In this document: positions 1 through 6,423 of the stretch, in pieces
Position numbering within the stretch: the stretch's first letter is position 1
How the letters are laid out: each line of letters opens with the position of its first letter
NCBI GenBank assembly: GCA_963605535.1
Contig: CAVCXB010000172.1
Coordinates: 1 to 6,467, forward strand
Direction: 5' to 3'
DNA from: Anthropogastromicrobium chipingensis_A
Lineage (GTDB): Bacteria; Bacillota; Clostridia; Lachnospirales; Lachnospiraceae
Length of the DNA stretch: 6,467 nucleotides
Notes under the pieces: generated by a model
Databases searched by the model: none
Seen by the model: the letters and a program-made list of their open reading frames with translations, nothing else
Told to the model about the DNA's origin: nothing
Translations under genes and position numbers: made by a program

Positions 1-14
1 AATAAGTGTCTCAT
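1..14 (-). CDS. 5' end of an unidentified leftward gene (first 4 codons only)
   Basis: Read on the minus strand, an ATG at 14-12 opens a frame giving Met-Arg-His-Leu before the window ends. It is called as a gene start because a strong ribosome site (GGAAAGGAG, complement of 24-32) lies 9 bases upstream and a TATAAT box lies further upstream at 66-61. Four residues are too few to identify the product. The gene is divergent from the ATPase gene, so the 230 bases between them carry both promoters. The call rests only on the initiation signals. Confidence 0.55.
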
Positions 15-23
15 AGAGAGTAA

Positions 24-32
24 CTCCTTTCC
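24..32 (-). promoter_or_regulatory. Ribosome binding site of the leftward gene
   Basis: The minus strand reads GGAAAGGAG, a near-perfect match to the anti-Shine-Dalgarno sequence, with a 9-base spacer to the ATG at 14-12. This site is the main reason to believe that a leftward gene starts at the window edge. Confidence 0.6.
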
Positions 33-60
33 GATTGTATGACTCGTTTGATTCACGGGT

Positions 61-89
61 ATTATATACCAGAAAGGCAAAAATGGGAA
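61..89 (-). promoter_or_regulatory. Putative sigma-A promoter for the leftward gene
   Basis: On the minus strand a perfect TATAAT (66-61) is preceded, after a 17-base spacer, by TTCCCA (89-84), a 4 of 6 match to TTGACA. The -10 box is inside a short palindrome, GGTAT-TAT-ATACC (58-70), which could be an operator or simply coincide with an AT-rich box. The -10 match is good and the -35 weak, so the exact promoter is moderately supported. Confidence 0.45.
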
Positions 90-126
90 GAGAAAATTAA
101 AACTTCTTTAAAAAAAACGGAAAAAC

Positions 127-155
127 TTGTATTTGGCAAATTGGTATGCTAAGAT
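127..155 (+). promoter_or_regulatory. Putative promoter of the P-type ATPase gene
   Basis: TTGTAT (127-132) is followed after 17 bases by TAAGAT (150-155), and a TG at 147-148 one base ahead of the -10 makes it an extended -10 promoter. The 35 bases upstream (about 90-126) are rich in A and T tracts and could act as an UP element. Transcription would start near 162, giving a leader of about 87 bases. An 8-base palindrome TTGTACAA (165-172) lies just after the predicted start point and is a candidate operator. No riboswitch fold is evident in the short leader. Confidence 0.5.
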
Positions 156-238
156 AAGAATTGTTTGTACAACTGCAAATGCTTCATCATTTTTAAGTGG
201 TTGTTCATACGAAAATCAATAAGAGAATGAAAGTGAAA

Positions 239-245
239 GAGAGGG
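239..245 (+). promoter_or_regulatory. Ribosome binding site of the ATPase gene
   Basis: GAGAGGG lies 3 bases before the ATG at 249. The spacing is a little short, but the purine-rich match is good and no better in-frame start is nearby, so it supports 249 as the start. Confidence 0.6.
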
Positions 246-248
246 CTT

Positions 249-2705
249 ATGGACGACAGGGAAGAAGTAACACAAGACGGGTTCAAGCCACGGGAACACA
301 CGCGCGTGCAGACCGGGGAGAATGGAGAACTGCGTTTTCAGGGACTGACACAGGCAGAGGTAGAAAAACGCGTTGCTGACGGACAGGTCAATGCCATTCA
401 GGATGCCAGCAACCGAAGTATTAAGGATATTGTGTTGGGAAATACACTTACGTTTTTCAACTTTATCAATATCGTGTTGCTTGTGCTTGTCTTATCGGTG
501 CACTCCTATAAGAACATGCTGTTCATCTTTATCATCATTGCAAATACGCTGATTGGTATCTTTCAGGAGATCAAGGCAAAGATTACGCTTGATAAATTAA
601 AGATTCTGACGGTCAGCCATGCCGATGTGATCCGTGATGGTGTAAAGAAGTCTGTAACGGTTTCTGAACTCGTAAAGGATGATGTCATTTTACTGAAAAG
701 CGGCGGACAGATTCCAGCAGACGGTGTGATTCTGGACGGAGAGGCAGATGTCAACGAGTCACTATTAACAGGAGAGTCTGATTCCATCCATAAAACGTGT
801 GGAAGTAAGGTGCTTTCAGGAAGCTTTGTCACCTCCGGAAAGGCACTTTGTCTGTTAACTGAAGTGGGTCACGAGTGCTACATGGAAAAGCTTTCTGCAG
901 AGGCAAAGCAGTTTAAACGCTATAAGACAGAGCTGCAGCGAAATCTTGATACGATCTTAAAGTTTATTAGTATTATCATTGTACCGCTCGGCATTGCACT
1001 GTTTGCAAAGCAGTATTGGATTTCACACAGCACCTATGAACAGGCTGCACTTGATACGGTAGCGGCCGTACTTGGTATGATTCCTGAGGGATTGGTACTC
1101 CTTACCAGTGTGGCATTGGCACTCGGCGCTGTCCGTCTGGCAAGACGAAGCACATTGGTGCGTGAACTATTTTGTATCGAGACGCTAGCGCGTGTGGATA
1201 CGCTGTGTCTGGACAAGACTGGAACGATCACCGAAGGTCATCTGTGCGTGCAGGGCGAAGAAGCCGTAAAAGAAGATGCTGATCTGGAACAGCTGATGGG
1301 CAGAATGGTAGCTGCCTTAGGCGATGAGAACGAGACATTCCAAGCGCTTCGCCAGCATTATAAGAAAAATATGTCCGATAACACAAAGCTGGTACTGCCG
1401 TTCTCCTCAGAGCGTAAGTTCAGTGGTGTTGTATTCGAAGGTGAGGGAACCTATCTGATGGGTGCTTACCAGTTTATTTTCCCACAGCCCGATCCAGCAG
1501 TGCTCGAGAAGATTGCAGAATATGCGCGTCAGGGTCTTCGTGTGCTGACCGTAGCGCACAGCAAAAATGAGATGACCGATTACAATCTGGCAGAGGGCTT
1601 TGAGATTGTTGGCTTTGTTTTTATGACTGATGTGATTCGTAAGAATGCGCCGGATATTCTGGGGTATTTTGAAGAGCAGGGCGTTGATTTGAAGGTCATT
1701 TCTGGTGATGATCCAGTAACCGTAGCAGCGATTGCAGCGCGCGCAGGCTTAAAGGATGCTGACAAGTATATTGATGCCACGACAATCCGTACTGATGAGG
1801 AGATGGAGGATGCCATCTTAAAATATTCGGTATTTGGCCGTGTAACGCCAAAGCAGAAGCAGCTGATGGTCAAACTGTTAAAGCAAAATGGACGTACTGT
1901 AGCGATGACGGGAGATGGTGTCAACGACGTTTTGGCGCTTAAGGATGCGGATGTCAGCATCGCGATGGCATCGGGAAGTGAGGCAGCGAAGAATACTGCA
2001 AATCTCGTGTTGTTAAATTCGGACTTTGCATCACTGCCACATATTGTAAATGAAGGCCGCCGCGTCATTAACAATATTAAAGCCGCCGCGTCTATGTTCC
2101 TGATCAAGACTGGTTTTTCAGTATTGACCGCATTGTTAACCATCATTGTCGGACAGAACTATCCGTTCCAGCCGATTCAGTTGTCGGTCATCAATGGCTG
2201 TGCCGTTGCGATTCCGACAATGCTCCTACAGCTCGAGCCAAACTTCCAGAAGGTCAACAAGCATTTCTTCCGCGAGGTGCTTCGAATGTCGATGCCAGCG
2301 GCGATCACGATCACGATGATGATCACGATCATCAATAATGTCGGTCATTCACTGGAAACATCGCGTGAGATGCTTTCCACTGTATGCGTACTGGCGACTG
2401 GATGGGTTTATTTGATCACGTTGCGTCAAGTTTATTCGCCAATGACCGCGTACCGCAAGTTTGTCATCTATTTGATGCAGACCGCTTATCTGGTTGCGAT
2501 GGTAATTGGACAGCGTCTGATGGAGCTTGTCGGACTGAACTTTACCTGCGTGATTGTTACGCTGGCAGCAGTCAACTTTGCACCGATGATTATTGACGTT
2601 GCCACAAAGGGATACGATAAGTTTTTCTACTGGTACGATCATCGCCACGATGTGAAGCCGCCGAAGCCGATCAAGGTAAAGACAAGACGCTTCAGGGGCG
2701 TATAA
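249..2705 (+). CDS. P2-type cation-translocating ATPase, CtpE/CaxP-like (probably Ca2+)
   Basis: An 818-residue integral membrane pump that would couple ATP hydrolysis, through a phospho-aspartate intermediate, to cation movement across the plasma membrane. Visible signatures are the actuator motif TGES (174-177), phosphorylation motif DKTGT with Asp322, nucleotide-domain block PFSSERKFS (384-392), SGDDP (485-489), VTPKQK with catalytic Lys537, and hinge TGDGVND (554-560). Membrane segments are near 64-84, 89-109, 235-255, 267-292 (with PEGL at 279-282), 612-635, 642-660, 680-700, 706-724, 735-753 and 764-785: the ten-helix P2 pattern. There is no heavy-metal-binding N-terminal domain and no CPC motif, which argues against a Cu/Cd/Zn pump. 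The sequence after PEGL and the short nucleotide domain resemble mycobacterial CtpE and pneumococcal CaxP, known Ca2+ transporters; the ion here is inferred. The C-terminus is a short basic tail. The gene is monocistronic: its own promoter upstream and a terminator 14 bases after the stop. It is full length with no disruption. Confidence 0.96.
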   Translation: MDDREEVTQDGFKPREHTRVQTGENGELRFQGLTQAEVEKRVADGQVNAIQDASNRSIKDIVLGNTLTFFNFINIVLLVLVLSVHSYKNMLFIFIIIANTLIGIFQEIKAKITLDKLKILTVSHADVIRDGVKKSVTVSELVKDDVILLKSGGQIPADGVILDGEADVNESLLTGESDSIHKTCGSKVLSGSFVTSGKALCLLTEVGHECYMEKLSAEAKQFKRYKTELQRNLDTILKFISIIIVPLGIALFAKQYWISHSTYEQAALDTVAAVLGMIPEGLVLLTSVALALGAVRLARRSTLVRELFCIETLARVDTLCLDKTGTITEGHLCVQGEEAVKEDADLEQLMGRMVAALGDENETFQALRQHYKKNMSDNTKLVLPFSSERKFSGVVFEGEGTYLMGAYQFIFPQPDPAVLEKIAEYARQGLRVLTVAHSKNEMTDYNLAEGFEIVGFVFMTDVIRKNAPDILGYFEEQGVDLKVISGDDPVTVAAIAARAGLKDADKYIDATTIRTDEEMEDAILKYSVFGRVTPKQKQLMVKLLKQNGRTVAMTGDGVNDVLALKDADVSIAMASGSEAAKNTANLVLLNSDFASLPHIVNEGRRVINNIKAAASMFLIKTGFSVLTALLTIIVGQNYPFQPIQLSVINGCAVAIPTMLLQLEPNFQKVNKHFFREVLRMSMPAAITITMMITIINNVGHSLETSREMLSTVCVLATGWVYLITLRQVYSPMTAYRKFVIYLMQTAYLVAMVIGQRLMELVGLNFTCVIVTLAAVNFAPMIIDVATKGYDKFFYWYDHRHDVKPPKPIKVKTRRFRGV
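2303..2333 (+). repeat. Short GATCACGAT-type repeat inside the ATPase gene
   Basis: The unit ATCACG recurs three times within about 30 bases, interleaved with GATGAT, so that the stretch is nearly self-complementary. It encodes alternating Ile, Thr and Met (ITITMMITII, about residues 686-695) in the seventh membrane helix. It stays in frame and is probably a simple low-complexity coding tract, not a mobile or regulatory element. Confidence 0.5.
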
Positions 2706-2719
2706 AAAATGATAGGGGA

Positions 2720-2757
2720 GTGCAGCAGGTTTATTCTGCTGCGCTTTTCTACTTTTT
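2720..2757 (+). terminator. Rho-independent terminator after the ATPase gene
   Basis: GTGCAGCAG (2720-2728) pairs with CTGCTGCGC (2736-2744) as a 9-bp stem with one G-T wobble around a 7-base loop. It is followed by the T-rich run TTTTCTACTTTTT (2745-2757). It sits 14 bases after the ATPase stop, so it should end that transcript and separate it from the recombinase fragment. Confidence 0.9.
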
Positions 2758-2808
2758 GCAGGAATGCAGGTGAGGAGCTTGCCATACAATAAAAAGAGGA
2801 AAAAGGGC

Positions 2809-2814
2809 AGGAGG
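2809..2814 (+). promoter_or_regulatory. Ribosome binding site of the recombinase gene
   Basis: A perfect AGGAGG lies 5 bases before the ATG at 2820. Another ATG at 2816 is in a different frame and only one base from the site, so 2820 is the better start. I do not see a convincing promoter between the terminator and this site: TACAAT at 2785-2790 has no acceptable -35 partner. Confidence 0.85.
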
Positions 2815-2819
2815 TATGC

Positions 2820-3707
2820 ATGCGTGCTGCATTGTATCTTCGACTGAGCAAGGAGGATAAGCGGGAGAGCATTGAAAACCAGCGAGCACTCTTAGAATGG
2901 TACGCAAATGAACATAATTTTATAATTGTAAATGAATATACCGATGAGGCTATATCCGGTTTGACAGATGCGCGTCCCGGTTTTGCACAGATGATGGAGG
3001 ACGCCCGAAAAGGTTGCTTCGATGTCATTCTGGCAAAGAATCAGTCGCGTTTTTCCCGAAATTTTTTACATATTGAGCAGTATCTTCATCAGGAATTACC
3101 GCATCTGCATATTCGTTTTATTGGTGTGACGGATGGTGTGGATACTGGCACTACAGATAAAAATGGGGGAAGTACATCCTTTGCGGTGCGACGAAGCGGC
3201 AAAAAGACAAGGCAGATCTACGCTCTCGTCAATGAATGGTATTGCCAGGAGATTTCTGAAAATGTTCGGGAAATTCTGCATCAGAAGGTACTTCGGGGTG
3301 AGTTTATCGGAAGCAATGCACCGTTTGGGTATCAAAAATCTGCAGAGGATCCACATAAATTACTATTGAAAGAACCAGAAGCTTCGATAGTAAAAGAACT
3401 ATTTGAATTATATGCAAATGGAACATCAGTAAAGGAACTTGTACACCATTGTCAACAAAAGGATTATCTAGCTCCTGACAAAAAGGCGGGCTGGAGTGAA
3501 CGAAGTATCTATCGAATTTTAGCAAATGAGTGTTACACCGGGAAAATAGTACAGGGAAAGACAAGAACCGTCAGTTACAAAAATCCAGCTCGGATACAGA
3601 TTCCAGCAGAAGAGTGGATTAAGATAGAACATGCCCATGAGCCTATCATTTCTGATGAACGATTTCTTCATGTACAGGAGAAAAAACACAGGCACAGGCG
3701 TTTGTAA
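2820..3707 (+). CDS. Large serine recombinase, C-terminally truncated
   Basis: A 295-residue protein matching the first half of clostridial large serine recombinases, which integrate and excise mobile elements by cutting att sites through a serine-DNA linkage. The catalytic domain (about 1-150) keeps YLRLS with nucleophile Ser10, Arg8, Gln21, Arg52 in ARPGF, and the Arg77/Arg80 pair in SRFSRN. The recombinase domain (about 155-285) is recognisable from SGKKTRQIYALVNEWY, the GEFIGSNAPFGYQK stretch and SERSIYRILANECYTGKIVQG. Family members usually run to roughly 500 residues or more, with a Cys-rich zinc ribbon and coiled coil that bind att DNA and control direction. Here the frame stops right after the recombinase domain, so both are absent. 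It probably has no normal integrase activity, though the reading frame is clean. The DNA is A/T-rich compared with the C-rich protease fragment that follows, which suggests different origins. It is probably a remnant of an integrated element. Confidence 0.9.
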   Translation: MRAALYLRLSKEDKRESIENQRALLEWYANEHNFIIVNEYTDEAISGLTDARPGFAQMMEDARKGCFDVILAKNQSRFSRNFLHIEQYLHQELPHLHIRFIGVTDGVDTGTTDKNGGSTSFAVRRSGKKTRQIYALVNEWYCQEISENVREILHQKVLRGEFIGSNAPFGYQKSAEDPHKLLLKEPEASIVKELFELYANGTSVKELVHHCQQKDYLAPDKKAGWSERSIYRILANECYTGKIVQGKTRTVSYKNPARIQIPAEEWIKIEHAHEPIISDERFLHVQEKKHRHRRL

Positions 3708-3757
3708 CCTTTTGGGTAGCATATCCCGCCCGGGTCGCCATTCCATTTCCTCCTTCC
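3690..3757. other. Junction between recombinase fragment and subtilase fragment
   Basis: Recognisable recombinase sequence ends at about 3690-3704 and recognisable subtilase begins with the His-Val-Ala-Gly codons at 3758. The roughly 50 bases between encode nothing I can assign to either family in any + frame. Base composition changes sharply here, from A/T-rich to G/C-rich. The stop of the recombinase frame at 3705-3707 lies inside this stretch. It is best read as a deletion or recombination scar that removed the recombinase 3' end and the protease 5' end. A chimeric assembly is the alternative. Confidence 0.6.
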
Positions 3758-4465
3758 CATGTTGCAGGCATCATCGCCGGAAACGGCACCCTGTCCGGCG
3801 GCCGCATTCAAGGAGTCGCCCCCAATGCCGAACTAGTTGCCGTGCGCGTACTCGACGGCCAGGGAAAAGGCAAGCTCTCCGCAATGTTAGAGGGACTTCG
3901 CTGGCTGCGAGAAAATTACAAACGTCTTGGCGTGCAGATCGTCAACATATCAGTCGGCTCCGTCAAGCGCCAGAAAGAAAACTCACAGCTCGTTCAAGCC
4001 GTGGAAGGCTTGTGGGACTGCGGCCTTATTGTCTGCTCAGCAGCTGGAAACGAGGGGATGCAGCAGCACAACATCACCTCTCCGGGCATTAGCCGAAAAA
4101 TCATCACCGTAGGCTCCTGTGACGATAAAGAGATGATCGACGAGGCAGGTCGGATGCATCACAATTATTCGGGTAGAGGGCCGACGGGAGCCTGTATCTG
4201 CAAACCAGAGATCGTGGCACCCGGTACCAATATCGTAGCGGCAAACGCCTCCTATGAGCAGAATGGGCCGCCCTATACGATCAAGAGCGGAACCAGTATG
4301 TCCACACCGATGGTATCGGGCGCGATTGCTCTTTTACGAGAGCGTTATCCGAAAATAACCAACAAAAATGTAAAGCTAAAGCTTTTCCAAAGTGCAAAAA
4401 GCCTAGGACTTTCGCGTAGTCATCAGGGCTGGGGACAACTCGATATCCGCCATTTACTGGAATAG
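3758..4465 (+). pseudogene. Subtilisin-like (S8, AprX-like) serine protease, N-terminally truncated
   Basis: The frame encodes the C-terminal two thirds of an intracellular subtilase. Clear family blocks are HVAGIIAGNG at the start, GVAPNAELVAVRVLDGQGKG, VNISVGS, AAGNEG with the oxyanion-hole Asn (codon 4049-4051), SPGI..KIITVGS, PEIVAPG, and GTSMSTPMVSG with the nucleophile Ser (codon 4295-4297). The catalytic Asp block is missing, and the GHGT half of the GHGTHVAG block, which carries the catalytic His, is replaced by unrelated residues. A working protease of this type needs all three, so this is a pseudogene. The frame is open back to a stop at 3656-3658 but has no ATG. A GTG at 3842 could give a 207-residue product, but that start falls inside a conserved core strand and has no clear ribosome site. 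No internal stops have accumulated, so the truncation is probably recent. The resemblance to AprX of Bacillus is from motif spacing only. Confidence 0.85.
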
Positions 4466-4468
4466 TGC

Positions 4469-4497
4469 TTGCATAATAGGAACAAATCATGTATAAT
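4469..4497 (+). promoter_or_regulatory. Promoter of the D-Ala-D-Ala carboxypeptidase gene
   Basis: TTGCAT (4469-4474), a 17-base spacer and a perfect TATAAT (4492-4497) form a sigma-A-type promoter directly after the protease stop. Transcription would start near 4504 with a leader of about 42 bases. No terminator lies between the protease remnant and this gene, so read-through is possible, but this promoter makes the gene independent of it. It also shows that the in-frame ATG at 4489, which overlaps the -10 box, cannot be the start used from this promoter. Confidence 0.65.
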
Positions 4498-4530
4498 GAC
4501 CAACAGAAACGAAAAAAAATGGAAGGCGTA

Positions 4531-4536
4531 AGAAGG
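4531..4536 (+). promoter_or_regulatory. Ribosome binding site that fixes the carboxypeptidase start
   Basis: AGAAGG lies 9 bases before the ATG at 4546. Other in-frame ATGs fit less well: 4489 overlaps the -10 promoter box, 4519 has only a poly-A stretch ahead of it, and 4558 is too far from this site. Confidence 0.65.
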
Positions 4537-4545
4537 TTACGTATT

Positions 4546-6393
4546 ATGGAAAAATCTATGAAAAAAATAGCGGCAGTACTAGTAGCAGTGTGTTTTTGCA
4601 TGCTGTCTGTCGTATCCGTATTTGCACAACAGGACGGACCTGATGTCAAAGCGGAGGCATACTGTGTAGTAAACAGAAAGGACGGTTCCATTGTTTATTC
4701 CAAAAACATGGATGACCGCTATTATCCAGCAAGTATCACTAAGATTATGACAGCACTTGTCACGCTGGAGCATTGTACCAATTTAGATGACACCGTTGTA
4801 TTTAACAGCGAAGTTATGGATTCCATCAGCAGTAACAGCTCCACATTGAATCCAGTTGCGATTCTGGATGAGGAGATGACTGTTCGCGATGCTCTTTTCG
4901 GACTGATGTTAAACTCCGCAAATGAGTGTGCAAGTGCACTCGCTGTCTACACAGCCGGGTCCATTGATGCGTTTGTCGAGATGATGAACGAAAAGGCACA
5001 GGAGCTTGGTGCAGTCAACACGCATTACATGAATGCACATGGACTTGATGATGATGATCATTATACCACGGCTCACGACATGGCTATCATTTTTGATGCA
5101 GCACTGAAGAACGATACATTCCGTTATATTGATTCCAGTGCAACCTACACGATTCCAGCTACCAATAAGTACGGTGAAAGAACTTGTACCAGCACCAATC
5201 AGCTAATCAACGGCGCACTGCCGTATGAGGGTGTGTATGACGGTAAGACCGGACATACTGCGAAGGCAGGACGTACCTTAGTAACAGCGGCATATCGTGA
5301 TGGCATGGATCTGATCTGTGTAATCATGAAGTCTGATAATGATAATTTCTACAGCGATACCGAGACACTTTTGGATCATGCATTCTTAAAGGTGCAGGGA
5401 AATGAGCAGGAAAATTATGCAGCAGCAGACGATTATGTTATGGCACAAAACGAGCTGGCATCTGGACTGAATGTCCGCCAATATCCGAGTACCTACGCAC
5501 CGCGAATCGGTTCATTGATGCCAGGTGATGCGGTTCATCGAATCGGCACTTTTGGAAACTGGAGCCAGATTGAGACAATCAATGGTGTGGGCTATGTATC
5601 TTCCCAGTATCTGATTTTCCAGGATGGTTCTCCTGTTGGTACCTATGAGGTAGTCAATACATTGACACCAGATCAGACCGTTCCAGAGCCGGAGCTGTCC
5701 TCTGTCGAGTCAGACGAGCCTGAAGCAGCAAGCAGTGGGGAGGCATCCAAACAGGAAGAGCCAGAATCACAGGCACCGGCAGAAAACAAGAGTGGTGCAG
5801 TGAATTCTGAGGCAGCAAGTCAGAGCGCATCGACAGTTGCAGCAGGACCAACGATTCCGGAGCAGACCTACCGCTATCAGCTGACCGTCAACAATCTGAC
5901 CATGGTTGTGATCGGTGTAATCTTTGCGATTGCACTTGTTGTCGCAGTGTTGGCCGTTACCTTGATTCGAAGACGTGATACAGGTGATGATGAGTCTAAA
6001 AATGAGAATGCGGATGATAAAGAAGTGGTTGCAATGCCGATTTCAGCACAGAAAAAGGTACAGAAAGCTGCTAAGGCACATGTAAAAGAGAGTGCCCGTG
6101 CACAGGCAGAGCGCACTGGAAAAGCGTCCAAGAAGAAGCACAAGAAAGACGAGTCCGCAGAGGAGTTTGCAGTACCGGTAGAAGAGGCACCAGAGCATGA
6201 GCAGGCAAAAACGGTTCAGAGTCTGGAAAATGCACAGCAGGATGAAAATGTATGGAAACCTCAGGAGATCGAAGAGGCAGACTGGGACGACGAATCTGGT
6301 GCGTATGAAGAATATGAGGACTCTTTTGAGGGCGATGAAATCTTAGAGGATGACTGGGATGAGGACGCACCGGACGAAGAAGAAAAAAAGTAA
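4546..6393 (+). CDS. Membrane-anchored D-alanyl-D-alanine carboxypeptidase (S11 family, DacF-like) with SH3b domain and charged cytoplasmic tail
   Basis: A penicillin-binding protein that would remove the terminal D-Ala from peptidoglycan stem peptides outside the membrane, limiting cross-linking. With the start at 4546 it has 615 residues: a signal peptide (1-27, likely cut after VFA), the S11 domain (about 35-285) with SITK (Ser63, Lys66), SAN (124-126) and KTG (234-236), and a bacterial SH3 domain (about 297-359) with LNVRQYPS and a GVGYVSSQYL end that may bind cell wall. A Pro/Ser/Glu/Ala-rich linker (360-443), one membrane helix (about 452-473, followed by three Arg) and a 140-residue cytoplasmic tail follow. 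The tail has a Lys-rich part (503-534) and a strongly acidic end containing two DWD motifs (579-581, 603-605). All three catalytic motifs are intact, so it should be active. Classical DacA proteins are about 390-440 residues and anchor by an amphipathic helix, so the C-terminal half is the unusual part. A longer 634-residue form from ATG 4489 is unlikely because that codon overlaps the promoter. Confidence 0.95.
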   Translation: MEKSMKKIAAVLVAVCFCMLSVVSVFAQQDGPDVKAEAYCVVNRKDGSIVYSKNMDDRYYPASITKIMTALVTLEHCTNLDDTVVFNSEVMDSISSNSSTLNPVAILDEEMTVRDALFGLMLNSANECASALAVYTAGSIDAFVEMMNEKAQELGAVNTHYMNAHGLDDDDHYTTAHDMAIIFDAALKNDTFRYIDSSATYTIPATNKYGERTCTSTNQLINGALPYEGVYDGKTGHTAKAGRTLVTAAYRDGMDLICVIMKSDNDNFYSDTETLLDHAFLKVQGNEQENYAAADDYVMAQNELASGLNVRQYPSTYAPRIGSLMPGDAVHRIGTFGNWSQIETINGVGYVSSQYLIFQDGSPVGTYEVVNTLTPDQTVPEPELSSVESDEPEAASSGEASKQEEPESQAPAENKSGAVNSEAASQSASTVAAGPTIPEQTYRYQLTVNNLTMVVIGVIFAIALVVAVLAVTLIRRRDTGDDESKNENADDKEVVAMPISAQKKVQKAAKAHVKESARAQAERTGKASKKKHKKDESAEEFAVPVEEAPEHEQAKTVQSLENAQQDENVWKPQEIEEADWDDESGAYEEYEDSFEGDEILEDDWDEDAPDEEEKK

Positions 6394-6423
6394 ACAATAA
6401 CAAAAAAAGAGCAATGTTTACTT
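6388..6423 (+). terminator. Inverted repeat, possible terminator of the carboxypeptidase gene
   Basis: AAGTAAACA (6388-6396) and TGTTTACTT (6415-6423) are perfect 9-base inverted repeats around an 18-base A-rich loop, followed closely by TTTTTT (6426-6431). The left arm contains the stop codon. The stem is A/T-rich and the loop long, so it would be a weak terminator. The right arm overlaps the -35 of the next promoter, so it could instead be an operator. Confidence 0.5.

Noticed and set aside
162..248. Possible riboswitch or Mg2+ sensor in the ATPase leader.
   Set aside because: The predicted leader is under 90 bases with no strong stem and no terminator-like hairpin before the start codon.
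1580..2146. A 188-codon open frame on the minus strand within the ATPase gene.
   Set aside because: It lies antisense to conserved ATPase motifs, lacks a ribosome site and recognisable domains, and is a shadow frame.
2779..2790. TTGCCA and TACAAT upstream of the recombinase, resembling promoter boxes.
   Set aside because: They are directly adjacent with no spacer, so they cannot act together as -35 and -10 elements.
3681..3687. AAAAAAC run that might allow frameshifting to fuse the recombinase with the subtilase frame.
   Set aside because: The shift direction (-1) would join the frames, but the run is in the wrong phase for a standard slippery heptamer. The fused protein would still lack both the recombinase zinc ribbon and the protease Asp and His, so neither a programmed shift nor a one-base sequencing error restores a known protein.
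2756..3768. TTGCAGG occurs at 2756-2762 and again at 3762-3768, flanking the recombinase, like a possible att core.
   Set aside because: Seven bases shared between two regions of this size is not far from chance. The left flank also shows no N-terminal protease sequence, as expected if the right copy were an att site within that gene.
3631..4092. A 153-codon open frame overlapping the junction and the protease fragment.
   Set aside because: The protein is Arg/Ser/His-rich with no domain pattern, as expected for an off-frame reading of GC-rich coding DNA. The protease motifs are clearly in the other frame.
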